64,000 bases of DNA from Verrucomicrobium sp. (GCA_017849585.1 JAFIGT010000008.1:1-64000), one strand, 5' to 3'. Positions 1 to 12,085 are shown, numbered from the stretch's first letter. Translations and numbers: made by a program. Notes: a model not told the origin generated them from the sequence alone.

Positions 1-1
1 A

Positions 2-835
2 ACCGGTCAACGCATGCCAGTGGCAGTTTGTCTCGGCGGCGACCCGGTCCTCACCTTTGCCGCGACAGCTCCCCTGCCCGATGGACTCGATGAAGTGATG
101 CTCGCGGGATTCCTGCGCAAGAAATCCGTGACGCTGGTGAAGTGCGAGACCTGCGATCTGGAGGTCCCCGCAAATTCCGATTTCGTCATCGAAGGTTACG
201 TCGATCCCCAGGAAGCGCTACGACCGGAAGGACCGTTCGGCGATCACACCGGTTTCTACACGCCCATCGACAACTATCCGGTTTTTCACGTGACTTGCAT
301 CACCCATCGCAAGGATGCGGTTTATCCCGCCACGATTGTGGGCAAGCCGCCGATGGAGGATTTCTATCTCGGTCACGCAAGCGTCCGCATTTTCCTGCCG
401 ATCTTCAAAATGAATTTTCCGGAGATCGTGGACATCGCCCTGCCGCCGGAAGGCGTCTTCCACAATCTCGTCTTCGTCAGCATCAAGAAGCAGTACCCGT
501 ATCAGGCGTACAAAATCATGCACGGTCTCTGGGGCATGGGGCAGATGATGTTCACAAAGATCATTGTAGTGGTCGACGCGCATGTGGACGTCCACAATAC
601 CAGCGATGTCCTTTTCCATCTTTGCGCCAACATTGATCCGCAACGCGACAGTACGTTCACCAAGGGGCCATGCGACAGCCTGGATCACGCGCCGACGCTG
701 CCGAATATCGGTTCGCACATGGGCTTTGACGCGACGCGCAAGCTGCCCGGCGAGGGTCATGAGCGCGGCTGGCCGGATGAGGTCACGCTGCCGCAAACCG
801 TGCTCGACGACATGGCAAAACGATTCCCGCGCTAA
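2..835 (+). CDS. UbiD family prenyl-FMN decarboxylase, C-terminal part (5' end off window)
   Basis: The frame is open from base 2 and ends with TAA, giving 277 residues; the start codon lies left of the window. The visible part opens just before an LGGDP motif, followed by ATAPLPDGLDE, DLEVPANSDFVIEGYVDP and the GPFGDHTGFY segment, which are hallmarks of the central and C-terminal parts of UbiD enzymes. Full-length members are about 480-620 residues, so roughly half is missing, including the N-terminal flavin-binding residues. Family members use prenylated FMN to (de)carboxylate aromatic or unsaturated acids, for example in ubiquinone or menaquinone synthesis. Which substrate applies here cannot be told, because no partner gene (UbiX or mqn genes) is visible. 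The family call is firm; the role is open. Confidence 0.9.
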   Translation, partial: TGQRMPVAVCLGGDPVLTFAATAPLPDGLDEVMLAGFLRKKSVTLVKCETCDLEVPANSDFVIEGYVDPQEALRPEGPFGDHTGFYTPIDNYPVFHVTCITHRKDAVYPATIVGKPPMEDFYLGHASVRIFLPIFKMNFPEIVDIALPPEGVFHNLVFVSIKKQYPYQAYKIMHGLWGMGQMMFTKIIVVVDAHVDVHNTSDVLFHLCANIDPQRDSTFTKGPCDSLDHAPTLPNIGSHMGFDATRKLPGEGHERGWPDEVTLPQTVLDDMAKRFPR

Positions 836-868
836 AAGTTTTCAGTTCGAAGTTTTCAGTTTTCGGTC
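836..868. repeat. Degenerate oligonucleotide repeat after the UbiD gene
   Basis: Directly after the stop codon the sequence AGTTTTCAGTT occurs twice (837-847 and 852-862), followed by TTCGGTC. It resembles the low-complexity intergenic strings at 2321-2402 and 23498-23527 and has no coding potential. Function unknown. Confidence 0.5.
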
Positions 869-914
869 AGACCTGTCGAAAGTTTAAGTAGAACCTGATT
901 CACCTCTAAAATCT

Positions 915-2309
915 ATGCAACTGACGTCCTTCGGTGCCGCGCGCACTACCACCGGTTCCCAACATCTGCTCGAAGTCAATGGCCAACACCTGCTCCTCGA
1001 TTGCGGCTTATTCGAAGGCAAGCGCGAGGCGGCATACAACCGCAACCGGCATTTCGCTTTTAACCCGAAGGACATCGACGCCGTCATCCTCTCCCACGCG
1101 CATATCGATCACAGCGGCAATCTGCCGAATCTTTGCCAGCAAGGTTACGACGGCAATATTTATTCCACCTCCGCCACGCGTGATCTCGCGGCGATCCTGC
1201 TGCAGGACAGCGCAAAGGTGCAGGCCAGCGACGTCGCGTTCGTAAACAAGAAGCGGGCGAAGCAGGGACAAGCGCCATTCAAACCGCTCTACGATGCCGT
1301 CGCGGCGGAAAAGGCGATCCGCCATTTCGTCACGCTCGATTACGGACGCAAGTTTCCCGTTTGCGACGGGGTGACCGCCACCTTCCTGGATGCGGGACAT
1401 ATTCTCGGCTCCGCGCAGGTGCAGCTCGATGTGCAGGAGGCGCACCGTAAATATCGCCTCGTTTTCTCCGGTGATATCGGCCGGGGCAAGAACGACATCC
1501 TGCGCGATCCGGTGATTGCCGAGCATGTGGACTACCTGATGATGGAAAGCACTTACGGCGGCAAGAAGCATGAGGACATCACCACCGCCAAGGAAGAACT
1601 CTGCGCCGTCGTGAAGCGCACGCTCGAAAAGCGCGGCAAGCTGATCATTCCGTCCTTCGCCGTGGGCCGCGTACAGCACATTGTCTATATCCTGCACATG
1701 TTGCGCGAGGCGAATTGTTTTCCACAGATCCCGATCTTTGTCGATAGCCCCATGGCGGTGAATGCGACCGAAGTGTTCCGGCTCCACCCGGAATGCTTCA
1801 ACGATTCCGTGTACGAGTTCCTGCAGACCAAGCGCAATCCGTTCGGTTGGGAGGACATCACGTATATCCGTGAAGTGTACGACTCAATGAAGCTCAACGA
1901 TCGCACCGAACCGTGCATCATCATCTCCGCTTCCGGCATGTGCGAAGCGGGTCGTATCCTGCACCATCTGCGCAACAGCCTGCCGGACGAGAAAAATACG
2001 ATTCTCTTCGTCGGTCACTGCGCGGAGTCGACGCTCGGCCATCGCATTCTCTCCGGCGAAAAGGAAGTCCGCGTCTTCGGCGAATCGGTCACGGTAAAGG
2101 CCGAGATCGTGCAGATCAACGCGTTCAGCGGTCACGCCGACGAACCGGAGTTGCTCGCGTATGCCCGTCCCACCGCCAAGAATCACGCGAAGATCTTTCT
2201 CGTCCACGGCGAGCCGGAGCGTTGCGAGGCGATGCAGGTTGCACTGCAGAAAAATCACATCGGCAAGGAAGTGGTCATCCCCGAGCAGGGAAAGCCGATC
2301 AAGATTTGA
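915..2309 (+). CDS. MBL-fold beta-CASP ribonuclease-like protein
   Basis: The 464-residue product has the complete metallo-beta-lactamase and beta-CASP motif set: HAHIDHSG at residues 61-68 (metal ligands H61, H63, D65, H66), DAGHILGS, FSGDIGR, then the beta-CASP motifs MESTYG, IPSFAVGR and a terminal FSGHADEPEL followed by the KIFLVHGEPE strand of the RMMBL domain. This is the architecture of the YSH1/CPSF-73-like bacterial proteins (COG1236), which are RNA endo- or exonucleases acting in the cytoplasm. No signal peptide is seen. It stands alone downstream of the UbiD gene with about 80 bp between them. The family is certain; a role in RNA processing is inferred from the family. Confidence 0.9.
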   Translation: MQLTSFGAARTTTGSQHLLEVNGQHLLLDCGLFEGKREAAYNRNRHFAFNPKDIDAVILSHAHIDHSGNLPNLCQQGYDGNIYSTSATRDLAAILLQDSAKVQASDVAFVNKKRAKQGQAPFKPLYDAVAAEKAIRHFVTLDYGRKFPVCDGVTATFLDAGHILGSAQVQLDVQEAHRKYRLVFSGDIGRGKNDILRDPVIAEHVDYLMMESTYGGKKHEDITTAKEELCAVVKRTLEKRGKLIIPSFAVGRVQHIVYILHMLREANCFPQIPIFVDSPMAVNATEVFRLHPECFNDSVYEFLQTKRNPFGWEDITYIREVYDSMKLNDRTEPCIIISASGMCEAGRILHHLRNSLPDEKNTILFVGHCAESTLGHRILSGEKEVRVFGESVTVKAEIVQINAFSGHADEPELLAYARPTAKNHAKIFLVHGEPERCEAMQVALQKNHIGKEVVIPEQGKPIKI

Positions 2310-2320
2310 GAGAAGTTCTA

Positions 2321-2402
2321 AGCCATCAGCGGTCAGCTTTCAGCCAGAAGCCAACCGATGGTGGCATTTCCGAAAGCTGATGGCTGATCGCTGACAGCTA
2401 TC
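2321..2402. repeat. Degenerate CTGATGGCTGAT-type intergenic repeat
   Basis: Between convergent genes lies a string of related words (CCATCAGCGGTCAGCTTTCAG, then AGCTGATGGCTGATCGCTGACAGC) that read as an imperfect inverted pair around a GC-richer centre. The same vocabulary recurs at 23498-23527. Possibly a folded 3' end or a decayed repeat family; no coding signal. Confidence 0.5.
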
Positions 2403-2406
2403 GTGG

Positions 2407-2928
2407 CTAATCGATCAGATCTTCGAGCACGTCGTCAACGCGGACGTCAATGAGCATCCACGTCTTTTCCGGCTTGTAGTACACCACGCGCCAGCGCAAC
2501 GGCTGCACGGGGTGGAGTGACAGATAGGTCAGCACCATGAGGCTGGAGCCGACGTTGTAATTGTCGTAAATCTCAAAGTTGAGTACCTTGCCATAGAGCC
2601 CGAGCGCCTGATCGGTTTTCTCGATGAAAAGCTTGAGGTTCTCCTTGCGCTCCGCGAGCCGGGTATTGACGAGCAGTTCCTCGTACGCCTTCGTGGTGTC
2701 GCCCGTTTTAAGGGTGTTGAAGAATTTATCGAGCGGAACTTTGACCTCGGCTGGCGGCTGGGTCGCGGTCGGTGTGCGGCGGGTTTGCAACTTGAAATAA
2801 TCGCGAGGATTAGGCGGCGTTTTCGTCGCCGGAGTGAGCGGCAGATCCACCGCCATTGCGCTTGTCATCACACCGAAAGCCAGCACGGCTCCCATCAAAA
2901 GTTGTCGTATCATATAAATGGAATTCAT
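2407..2928 (-). CDS. Exported hypothetical protein, NTF2-like/DUF4019-like
   Basis: The product (173 residues from the ATG at 2928) starts with a hydrophobic signal peptide ending near TSAMA, so it is probably exported. The mature part contains LDKFFNTLKTGDTTKAYEELL and a C-terminal beta-rich stretch ending in WMLIDVRVDDVLEDLID, a pattern seen in small NTF2-like secreted domains (DUF4019/DUF3887 type). That assignment is by resemblance only. A GTG at 2940 overlaps the stop codon of the upstream gene as TAGTG and would add four residues; either start leaves the signal peptide intact. It is the last gene of the minus-strand run that begins with gcvT, but nothing ties it functionally to glycine cleavage. 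Confidence 0.7.
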   Translation of the reverse strand: MNSIYMIRQLLMGAVLAFGVMTSAMAVDLPLTPATKTPPNPRDYFKLQTRRTPTATQPPAEVKVPLDKFFNTLKTGDTTKAYEELLVNTRLAERKENLKLFIEKTDQALGLYGKVLNFEIYDNYNVGSSLMVLTYLSLHPVQPLRWRVVYYKPEKTWMLIDVRVDDVLEDLID

Positions 2929-2939
2929 CACTTCAACCA

Positions 2940-3536
2940 CTAGCCGATCACGGCTTGCAGTCGTTCCTTCGCCTGCTGCGTCAGGGGCAGACCATGCGCA
3001 AAGGTGACGGTATTGAAATCGAGCGCGAGCAGCTTGCGCAGAGATTCCCGGCTCTGCTTGCTGTCTTTCGCGTATTTGTCCGGCAGGAGGGCGAGTTCGT
3101 TGCCGAGATTGAGAATGGCATCGCCCAACATGAGAATGCCTTCCTCGCTGAGAAAGGCGGTTTCGCCCGGGCCCGCGCCGGGAATCAGGATTGGCTTCAA
3201 GCCGTGAATGACCTCCGTGCCAAAGAGCACGACATCCACGTCCTTGCCGAGCTCCTCGCGGGTGCCGACGGAACCGGCCACCGGGATGCGGCAGAGATTT
3301 TTATAGTGAGCCGCATCGCGCAGGTGATTGCCACTCGTGAGCAAAATAGCGCGCGGCTCGCCGAGCTTGAGGAGGTCATTCCACGCTTCGTCGGCCAAGG
3401 CAACGGGATCGATCAGGACGAGCGACCCTTGATGCACGTACGCGGCGGAAGTCAGATCACATTTTACCTCGGGTGAGTAAGCCGACCAGACACAGAGGTT
3501 GGGAGCAACGACCTGAATTTCTTCCGCTTTGGGCAT
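2940..3536 (-). CDS. Metallo-beta-lactamase-fold protein with degenerate metal motif
   Basis: The 198-residue protein has the outline of an MBL-fold hydrolase: an N-terminal strand with AAYVHQGSLVLIDPVAL, a central LLTSGNHLRDA where the HxHxDH metal motif should be, then GAGPGETAFL, EEGILMLGDAIL and a final FAHGLPL. Only one histidine of the canonical HxHxDH cluster survives (NHLRDA), so zinc binding and hydrolase activity are doubtful; it may be a sensor or binding protein. Shorter than typical 210-300-residue members. The start lies 39 bp from the gcvP stop and the gene is co-oriented with it; the next gene begins at its stop codon. Function unknown. Confidence 0.75.
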   Translation of the reverse strand: MPKAEEIQVVAPNLCVWSAYSPEVKCDLTSAAYVHQGSLVLIDPVALADEAWNDLLKLGEPRAILLTSGNHLRDAAHYKNLCRIPVAGSVGTREELGKDVDVVLFGTEVIHGLKPILIPGAGPGETAFLSEEGILMLGDAILNLGNELALLPDKYAKDSKQSRESLRKLLALDFNTVTFAHGLPLTQQAKERLQAVIG

Positions 3537-3575
3537 AGGCCTCCTTTTAGGGTGTTCGGACCACCGCGGCAGCCC

Positions 3576-6524
<2,949 letters not shown>

Positions 6525-6731
6525 CGGGTCATACTAAAATCCGCGCCCGGCATTGCAAGAGGCATTGCGGAAAAGGGGGAAGTTTTTTCGCGAATTTACA
6601 GCATTCTCGTTAAAAACTACCCTCGTGATTTGGCTCGATTTGCCATGAACGTTGCTCAAGCGGATTGAACAGGACTCCTGCTTCTGGGAGTCATCATTGC
6701 CGAAAGTCCCGGTCTGGTCGTCAGCGTAAGC

Positions 6732-6776
6732 GGCGCGCATCGCGCGCCAGCTACGGAGTGCAGGGCTCAGCTCTGC
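6732..6776 (-). repeat. Two adjacent palindromes, one touching the gcvH stop codon
   Basis: GGCGCGC-ATC-GCGCGCC (6732-6748) and GCAGGGCT-C-AGCTCTGC (6760-6776, one mismatch) lie between gcvH and gcvP. The second abuts the gcvH stop codon (6777-6779) with no spacing and closely matches the palindrome after aguA at 21881-21897. No U-tract follows, so a classic terminator is unlikely; mRNA 3'-end processing or partial attenuation between gcvH and gcvP is possible. Confidence 0.6.
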
Positions 6777-7163
6777 CTAGCCCTTGAGGAGGGCGGCGTA
6801 ACCGGCGGCGTCCTTGAGGCTCTTGAGTTCCTCGACGTTGCTGAGCTTGATCTTGAAGATCCAGCCGTTGCCGTGAGGGTCGGTGTTGACCTGAGCGGGA
6901 TCGGTGGAAAGCACGTCGTTCACTTCGGTGATTTCACCGCTGACAGGCGAGTAAATGTCGGAAGCGGCCTTGACCGATTCGACGACGGCGACGGGAGCCT
7001 TGGCGGCAACGGTGGCGCCGATCTTGGGGAGTTCGACAAACACGACGTCGCTGAGTTCATGCTGGGCGTGATCGGTGATGCCGACGGTGCCGATGTTGCC
7101 ATCGACTTTGATCCATTCGTGGGATTCGGCGTAGTACAGACCGGCGGGGATATTCTGGCTCAT
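6777..7163 (-). CDS. gcvH: Glycine cleavage system H protein
   Basis: The 128-residue lipoyl carrier has [18 protein letters not shown] at the N terminus and the lipoylation site [18 protein letters not shown], with the attachment lysine at K65. It shuttles the aminomethyl arm between GcvP and GcvT. The ATG at 7163 starts the conserved protein; longer in-frame readings run into gcvT and have no family resemblance, so they were discarded. It sits 38 bp after gcvT on the same strand. Length is normal for the family. Confidence 0.97.
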   Translation of the reverse strand: MSQNIPAGLYYAESHEWIKVDGNIGTVGITDHAQHELSDVVFVELPKIGATVAAKAPVAVVESVKAASDIYSPVSGEITEVNDVLSTDPAQVNTDPHGNGWIFKIKLSNVEELKSLKDAAGYAALLKG

Positions 7164-7201
7164 AGATGAATTGGGGTTAGTGAGGTTCAACAGACTGCAG
7201 C

Positions 7202-8317
7202 CTAGGCCGCGCGTTTGTAAAAGGGTTTCTTCACGGTGACGGCGGGAATGCGGGTGCCGCGCACTTCGATTTCGATGGCCTTGCCGGGTTCGGCCCAAGC
7301 TGCGGTGACGTAGCCCATGCCGATGCCGGTGCCAAGCGTGGGCGATTGGCTGCCGCTGCTGATCTCGCCGATCTTCTGGCCATCGCCATAGAGAACGTAA
7401 TGCGAGCGGGGCGGCGCGCCTTTGCCGGTGAGTTTGAACGCGGCGAGCTTTTCCTTCACGCCGTCGGCCTTCTGTTTTTGCAGGACGTCCTTGCCGGGGA
7501 AATTCGCGGCCTTCGTGAGCGAGACGAAGAAGCCGAGTCCCGCCTCGAGCGGCGTGCGCTTGGGGGAAAGATCGTTGCCGTTGAGCGGCAGGCAAGCTTC
7601 GAGACGAAGCGTGTCGCGCGCGCCGAGGCCGGTCGGTTTCAATCCGAACGCTTTGCCGAGGGCGAGGAGACCATCCCAGACTTTTTCCGCATCGACGGCG
7701 GGGAAGAAGAATTCGAAGCCGTCTTCGCCGGTGTAACCCGTACGGGCGACGCGGCCCGAGACGCCATTCCATGTGAACGCAGTGATCGTATTACGCGCGG
7801 GCGGAGTAATGCCGGGAACGAACGCTTTGAGGATCGCCTCGGACTTCGGCCCCTGCAGCGCGAGACCAGCCGTGACGTCGCTGAGGTTGGTGAGCGTGAC
7901 GCCGCTGGCGGGGAGTTTCGACGAGGCCCACTTGAAGTCCTCCTCGATCATGGAGGCATTGACGATGACGTAGTATTCGTCGGCCGCGATGCGGTAGAGA
8001 ATGAGGTCATCGATGACGCCACCCTGCTCGTTGAGCATGATGGAGTACTGCCCCTGCGAGTCGCCGAGCTTGTCGATATCGTTCGTGAGGAGGGAATTCA
8101 ACCACGCCCCGGCTTGCGGGCCCTTCACGACGAATTCACCCATGTGGCAGATGTCGAACAACCCGGCGGCGGTGCGCACGGTGGTGTGTTCGTCGAGAAT
8201 GCCCGTGTACTGGACCGGCATCCACCAGCCGCCAAATTCCACCATGCGACCGCCGTAGCGAACGTGAGTTTCAGCAAGGGCGGTGCGTTTCAGGGAGGCG
8301 GGATCGGTGGTGCTCAT
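7202..8317 (-). CDS. gcvT: Glycine cleavage system T protein (aminomethyltransferase)
   Basis: The 371-residue product matches GcvT throughout: [20 protein letters not shown] near the N terminus, [27 protein letters not shown] (folate-binding region) and [20 protein letters not shown]. It releases ammonia from the aminomethyl-lipoyl arm and makes 5,10-methylene-tetrahydrofolate in the cytoplasm. I chose the ATG at 8317 ([11 protein letters not shown]); an in-frame start at 8365 adds 16 residues without family resemblance. First gene of the gcv run; it is divergent from dctA across 185 bp. I looked for the conserved core of a glycine riboswitch in the leader and did not find it. Confidence 0.97.
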   Translation of the reverse strand: MSTTDPASLKRTALAETHVRYGGRMVEFGGWWMPVQYTGILDEHTTVRTAAGLFDICHMGEFVVKGPQAGAWLNSLLTNDIDKLGDSQGQYSIMLNEQGGVIDDLILYRIAADEYYVIVNASMIEEDFKWASSKLPASGVTLTNLSDVTAGLALQGPKSEAILKAFVPGITPPARNTITAFTWNGVSGRVARTGYTGEDGFEFFFPAVDAEKVWDGLLALGKAFGLKPTGLGARDTLRLEACLPLNGNDLSPKRTPLEAGLGFFVSLTKAANFPGKDVLQKQKADGVKEKLAAFKLTGKGAPPRSHYVLYGDGQKIGEISSGSQSPTLGTGIGMGYVTAAWAEPGKAIEIEVRGTRIPAVTVKKPFYKRAA

Positions 8318-8414
8318 GGGATAAAAGGGAGGGGGTAAACTGAAAAAGAATTCCACGCTTGGCAAGCTTGTTTAACGCGCCGGAGCCTAAACGCCTCTCC
8401 ACCAAGATAACTTC

Positions 8415-8445
8415 TTGGCTATTAGAAAAATTATCCTCATATAAT
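8415..8445 (+). promoter_or_regulatory. Candidate sigma-70 promoter for dctA
   Basis: A perfect TATAAT (8440-8445) is preceded by TTGGCT (8415-8420) with a 19-bp spacer, about 58 bp upstream of the dctA start. The -35 box overlaps one arm of a small hairpin, CCAAGA-N5-TCTTGG (8402-8418), which could be a regulatory site. The spacer is slightly long, so confidence is moderate. Confidence 0.4.
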
Positions 8446-8502
8446 CCAGATCTCGTTTTTCTCTAATCAATACGCACTCGAGCCGATCCCCCTTACCGAC
8501 CT

Positions 8503-9813
8503 ATGAACGCACCGCTTCCCCCTTCCCTGCCCGCACGCATTCTTCGCTACATCGCCCGCGAGCTGTATATGCAGGTGCTCATCGCGGTCGTGCTCGGCAT
8601 TCTGGTCGGTCTCGTTTATCCCCACTTTGGCAAAAGCCTCGCGCCGCTCGGAGTTGGCTTCATCAAGCTGATCCAGATGATCATCGCCCCGATCATTTTC
8701 TGCACCATCGTCAATGGCGTCGCCTCGATGGGCGATCTGAAACGGCTCGGGCGGGTCGGGTTCAAGACCATCCTTTACTTCGAGATCGTCTCGACCTTCG
8801 CGCTGGTGATCGGTCTTGTCGTGGTCAACGTGCTCAAACCCGGAGCCGGATTCAATATCGACGCGAGCACGCTCGACCCGCACGTGGGGCAAACCTTCTC
8901 GGCGCAGGCGCACTCGATGAATGTAACGGACTTTGTGCTCCATATTATTCCCTCCACGTTCTTCGGCGCGTTCGCCACGGGGGAATTGCTGCAGGTGTTG
9001 TTCGTCGCGATCCTGACGGCCATGGCGCTCTCGGGCATGGGTGAAGCGGGAAAGCCCGCGCTGCAGGCCATCGAGTCGATATCCAAGATCTTCTTCGGCA
9101 TCATCCGCATCATCGTCAAGGCGGCACCGCTGGGAGCGTTCGGCGCGATGGCTTTCACGGTGGGCGATTACGGCGTGAACTCGTTGAACCGGCTGCTGAT
9201 TTTCATGGCGGAGTTTTACCTCACCGCGGGACTCTTCATCGTCGTGGTGCTCGGCGGCGTGGCGCATTACTGCGGGTTCAACATCTTCCGTTTTCTCCTC
9301 TACATCAAGGACGAATTGCTGCTCGTCGTCGGCACGGCGTCGTCGGAAACGGCCCTGCCCGGCATGCTGGAAAAACTCGAACGCGTGGGTTGCCCCAAGG
9401 CCACGGTCGGACTCGTCATTCCGACCGGGTACAGCTTCAATCTCGACGGCACGAATATCTACATGACCATGGCCGCGATCTTTCTCGCCCAGGCCACCAA
9501 CACCCACCTCACCCTCTGGCATCAACTCAGCCTGTTGCTCATCGCCATGATTTCCTCCAAGGGCGCGTGTGGCGTGACGGGCGCGGGCTTCGTCACCCTC
9601 GCCGCGACGCTGACCATCGTTCCGGAAATCCCGATTGCGTCGCTGGCGCTGCTCGTGGGCATCGACCGGTTCATGAGCGATTGCCGCGCGGTGACGAACC
9701 AGATCGGCAATGGCGTCGCCACGATTGCGATCAGCCGCTGGGAGAACGAGATTTCGAAGGAAACGCTGCAGGCTAATCTGCGGGCCGGCACAGAAAAATC
9801 CGTGGCGGCCTAA
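8503..9813 (+). CDS. Dicarboxylate/amino acid:cation symporter (DAACS, DctA/GltP type)
   Basis: The 436-residue membrane protein has the DAACS pattern: an N-terminal transmembrane helix after QVLIAVVLGILVGL, PIIFCTIVNGVASM, then the re-entrant loop HP1 serine-rich segment LLLVVGTASSETALPGM, the NMDGT-like motif written here as SFNLDGTNIYMTMAAIF, HP2 with ISSKGACGVTGAGFVTLAAT, and the substrate-binding VGIDRFMSDCRAVTNQIGN. It imports C4-dicarboxylates or acidic amino acids with protons or sodium. DctA versus GltP specificity cannot be fixed by eye. It converges with the next gene at a 2-bp spacing. Confidence 0.93.
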   Translation: MNAPLPPSLPARILRYIARELYMQVLIAVVLGILVGLVYPHFGKSLAPLGVGFIKLIQMIIAPIIFCTIVNGVASMGDLKRLGRVGFKTILYFEIVSTFALVIGLVVVNVLKPGAGFNIDASTLDPHVGQTFSAQAHSMNVTDFVLHIIPSTFFGAFATGELLQVLFVAILTAMALSGMGEAGKPALQAIESISKIFFGIIRIIVKAAPLGAFGAMAFTVGDYGVNSLNRLLIFMAEFYLTAGLFIVVVLGGVAHYCGFNIFRFLLYIKDELLLVVGTASSETALPGMLEKLERVGCPKATVGLVIPTGYSFNLDGTNIYMTMAAIFLAQATNTHLTLWHQLSLLLIAMISSKGACGVTGAGFVTLAATLTIVPEIPIASLALLVGIDRFMSDCRAVTNQIGNGVATIAISRWENEISKETLQANLRAGTEKSVAA

Positions 9814-9815
9814 AA

Positions 9816-10079
9816 TCAACGCTTCTTCTTTTTCTGCTGCCAGTAGGTGAGTCCGTCCTCAAAGTGAGTCGCGGGCAAATCCTCGATTTTGTCCCGGAAA
9901 AAAGTCTCCGCATCGCGTACGCCCTTATTATAGGCAAAGGGCGCGATCTCTTTGAGAATGTAGTCGAGCAGAAATCCCGCCCGCATCTCGTTGATTTCCA
10001 TTTCCAGTTCTTCCTCGAAGTAACGCTGAATGGAGGCGCGAACCTCTTTGACTTCCTGATGGGTTAACTCAATGGCCAT
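9816..10079 (-). CDS. DUF2164 family protein
   Basis: This 87-residue protein contains IQRYFEEELEMEINEMRAGF followed by LLDYILKEIAPFAYNKGVRD and FRDKIEDL, the typical sequence of the small DUF2164 family (about 80-90 residues, function unknown). No signal peptide or membrane segment. The C terminus is a run of lysines (QQKKKKR). It starts 17 bp downstream of the ClC gene on the same strand, so the two are probably co-transcribed, and it is convergent with dctA. Confidence 0.85.
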   Translation of the reverse strand: MAIELTHQEVKEVRASIQRYFEEELEMEINEMRAGFLLDYILKEIAPFAYNKGVRDAETFFRDKIEDLPATHFEDGLTYWQQKKKKR

Positions 10080-10096
10080 ACGAAGGATTCCTCTTT

Positions 10097-11842
10097 CTAC
10101 CCCTCCGACGCCTTGGCGAAATTCTCTTCCACGCGGAAGAGATCGTGGAGCGTCATGAGCCCGAGCACCGCGCCGGTCGTTTCGTGCAGGACGACGAGAA
10201 GGCCGTGGTTGGAGTGGATCAATTTCATCTGCGCGACGGCGAGGGTTTCGTCCGGCGTCGCGGTAGTGGCGGAGTCGATGCGCGGCTCGCGGAATTCCCG
10301 CAGTGCGAGATCGAGTTCGCCACGGGTGACGGTGCCTTGGAGCTTGCCATCGAGCACAACGGGGAAGCGACGATAGGCATGCGCTTCGAGGAGATGTTTC
10401 AAGTCCTGATGATCGAGCGAGGTGACGCAGACCGGCTTGAAATTGGCCACGGTGCCGAGCCGCGATTGGCGGTACTCCTCGAGCGTGCGGGGCGGGATCA
10501 GGCGGGCGAGATCGTGGCCGTCTCGGGCGAGGACGTCGGTGTAGAAATTATCCTTCGTCATCCACCGGCTGACCAACTGGCTCGCGAACGTGCCGAGGAG
10601 CAGGACCGGCACGAAGGTGAATTCATGGGTCATCTCGAAGACAATGAGAATCGATGTGATCGGCGCGCGTACAACCGCCCCGAGGCAGGCGCTCATGCCG
10701 ACGACCGCGAGCGCGATGCGGTCCCCCTCCCACAACGGGAAGACCCACGAGATCGCCTCGCTGATGCCAAGTCCAAACGCCGCGCCGAGAAAGAGCGTCG
10801 GCGCAAAGATACCACCGCAACCACCCCACGCGTAGGAGGCGACCGTGGCGACAAACTTGGCCACGAGGAGAAGCAGAGCGACCTTCCAGAGCATATTATT
10901 ATGCAGGATGTCGGTGAGGTCGGGATAGCCGAGACTGAAGACGCCGAGCCGACCGTGACCATAGAGCTTGAGCGTGAGGACAAAGACCGCGCAGCCGAGC
11001 GCCCAGGTGATTAACATGCCCACCATGGGCCGCGCCCACGTGGGGATGGGACTGGTCTTGATCCGTTCGCGCCAGCCGAGGGTGAAAAGTTGGAACCATG
11101 CGCCGATCACGGCGGCAAGAGCCGCAACGATGGGGGCAAGCAGGTAGAGTTTCCAACTGATGCTTTGCACGATCGGGATGACAAACGCCGGGTGACTGCC
11201 GAGAAAAAGATGCGTGACGAACGTGGCCAGCACCGCCGCAAGCAAGGCGTGGCCGAGGTAGCGGGCGCTGTTGAGGTCCTCGATGACTTCCTCGAGCACA
11301 AAGGTGATGGCCGAGATGGGCGTATTGAACGCCGCCGCGAGTCCCGCCGCCGCACCCGCCGCGAGAGCGGAACGACGTCCGTGCTTCGGCACGCCGAGCC
11401 ACCCGGCGATATTGGACGCGAGCGAGCCGGAGAGATGGACGCTGGGCCCTTCGCGACCGAGGCTGGCACCGCCGCCGATGGTAACGGCCCCGGCGACGAA
11501 CTTGACGATGCCCGCCCGGAGCGAGACGAAGCCGGAGTCGCGCCAGAAGGCGAGTTTGACCTGCGGAATGCCGCTGCCCGCCGCTTCGGGGCAAAAGGCG
11601 CTGAGCAGCCAGCCGGAGATCGCGCCGACGCCGACCATCACGAGCAAACTCCAGCCGAGGAAGCCCCACAGGTCGCCCGCCGCGAGTCGCGGCCAGATGG
11701 CTTCGTAGATGAAGTTGATGCTCCGGTTGAAGGCCACGGCGGCCAGACCGCCCCCGAGGCCGATGGCCACGGTGACCATGAGCTCCCGGGTCGGTTTGGA
11801 GAACCGGTTGAGCTGGTCGGTGAGGGTCGAGGGGAGATTCAT
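10097..11842 (-). CDS. ClC-family chloride transporter with C-terminal CBS pair
   Basis: The 581-residue product has the three ClC signatures: GSGIP (residues 89-93), GREGP with the gating glutamate (E131), and GGIFAPTLFLGAAFG. FVLEE at 181-185 carries a glutamate where the internal proton glutamate of Cl-/H+ exchangers sits, which favours an exchanger over a channel. About ten to twelve hydrophobic helices are followed from about residue 440 by two CBS domains (ending MTLHDLFRVEENFAKASEG), which usually bind nucleotides and gate transport. Located in the inner membrane. It precedes the DUF2164 gene by 17 bp. Confidence 0.94.
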   Translation of the reverse strand: MNLPSTLTDQLNRFSKPTRELMVTVAIGLGGGLAAVAFNRSINFIYEAIWPRLAAGDLWGFLGWSLLVMVGVGAISGWLLSAFCPEAAGSGIPQVKLAFWRDSGFVSLRAGIVKFVAGAVTIGGGASLGREGPSVHLSGSLASNIAGWLGVPKHGRRSALAAGAAAGLAAAFNTPISAITFVLEEVIEDLNSARYLGHALLAAVLATFVTHLFLGSHPAFVIPIVQSISWKLYLLAPIVAALAAVIGAWFQLFTLGWRERIKTSPIPTWARPMVGMLITWALGCAVFVLTLKLYGHGRLGVFSLGYPDLTDILHNNMLWKVALLLLVAKFVATVASYAWGGCGGIFAPTLFLGAAFGLGISEAISWVFPLWEGDRIALAVVGMSACLGAVVRAPITSILIVFEMTHEFTFVPVLLLGTFASQLVSRWMTKDNFYTDVLARDGHDLARLIPPRTLEEYRQSRLGTVANFKPVCVTSLDHQDLKHLLEAHAYRRFPVVLDGKLQGTVTRGELDLALREFREPRIDSATTATPDETLAVAQMKLIHSNHGLLVVLHETTGAVLGLMTLHDLFRVEENFAKASEG

Positions 11843-12031
11843 AGGCGCTTCTTCGGGTAAAACCGGGTCAGCATGTCACTGGAGCCGCCCCGGCGCACGA
11901 AAAAAAAGCCGTCGACAACGCGCTACAAGACGCTACCGCCTCTGTTGGGCGTCGGAGTGATGTCGCCCCAATCCACGCGAATTCGAGATGGGACACTGGA
12001 ACTGGCTAAGAGCCTGTTCTAACAGAAATCG

Positions 12032-12085
12032 GGCGGGAACGTTTGCGTTAGGTGAGCTACGTGAGCTGCGTGTGCGATATTTTTG
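12032..12085 (+). repeat. 54-bp dispersed repeat, copy A
   Basis: This segment matches the reverse complement of 27471-27524 at about 50 of 54 positions. It begins GGCGGGAACGTTTGCG and ends TGCGATATTTTTG. The middle consists of tandem nonamers (GTGAGCTAC, GTGAGCTGC, GTGTGCGAT). Non-coding in both places. Confidence 0.85.

Noticed and set aside
6534-6740. Small frames in the gcvH-gcvP spacer
   Set aside because: No ribosome-binding site or motif; the region is better explained by palindromes and a leader for gcvP.
8318-8502. Glycine riboswitch upstream of gcvT
   Set aside because: I searched the leader on the minus strand for the conserved riboswitch core and found none; only a small CCAAGA hairpin is present.
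8467-9819. 450-codon minus-strand frame opposite dctA
   Set aside because: Charged, compositionally odd translation; the plus strand encodes a recognisable symporter.
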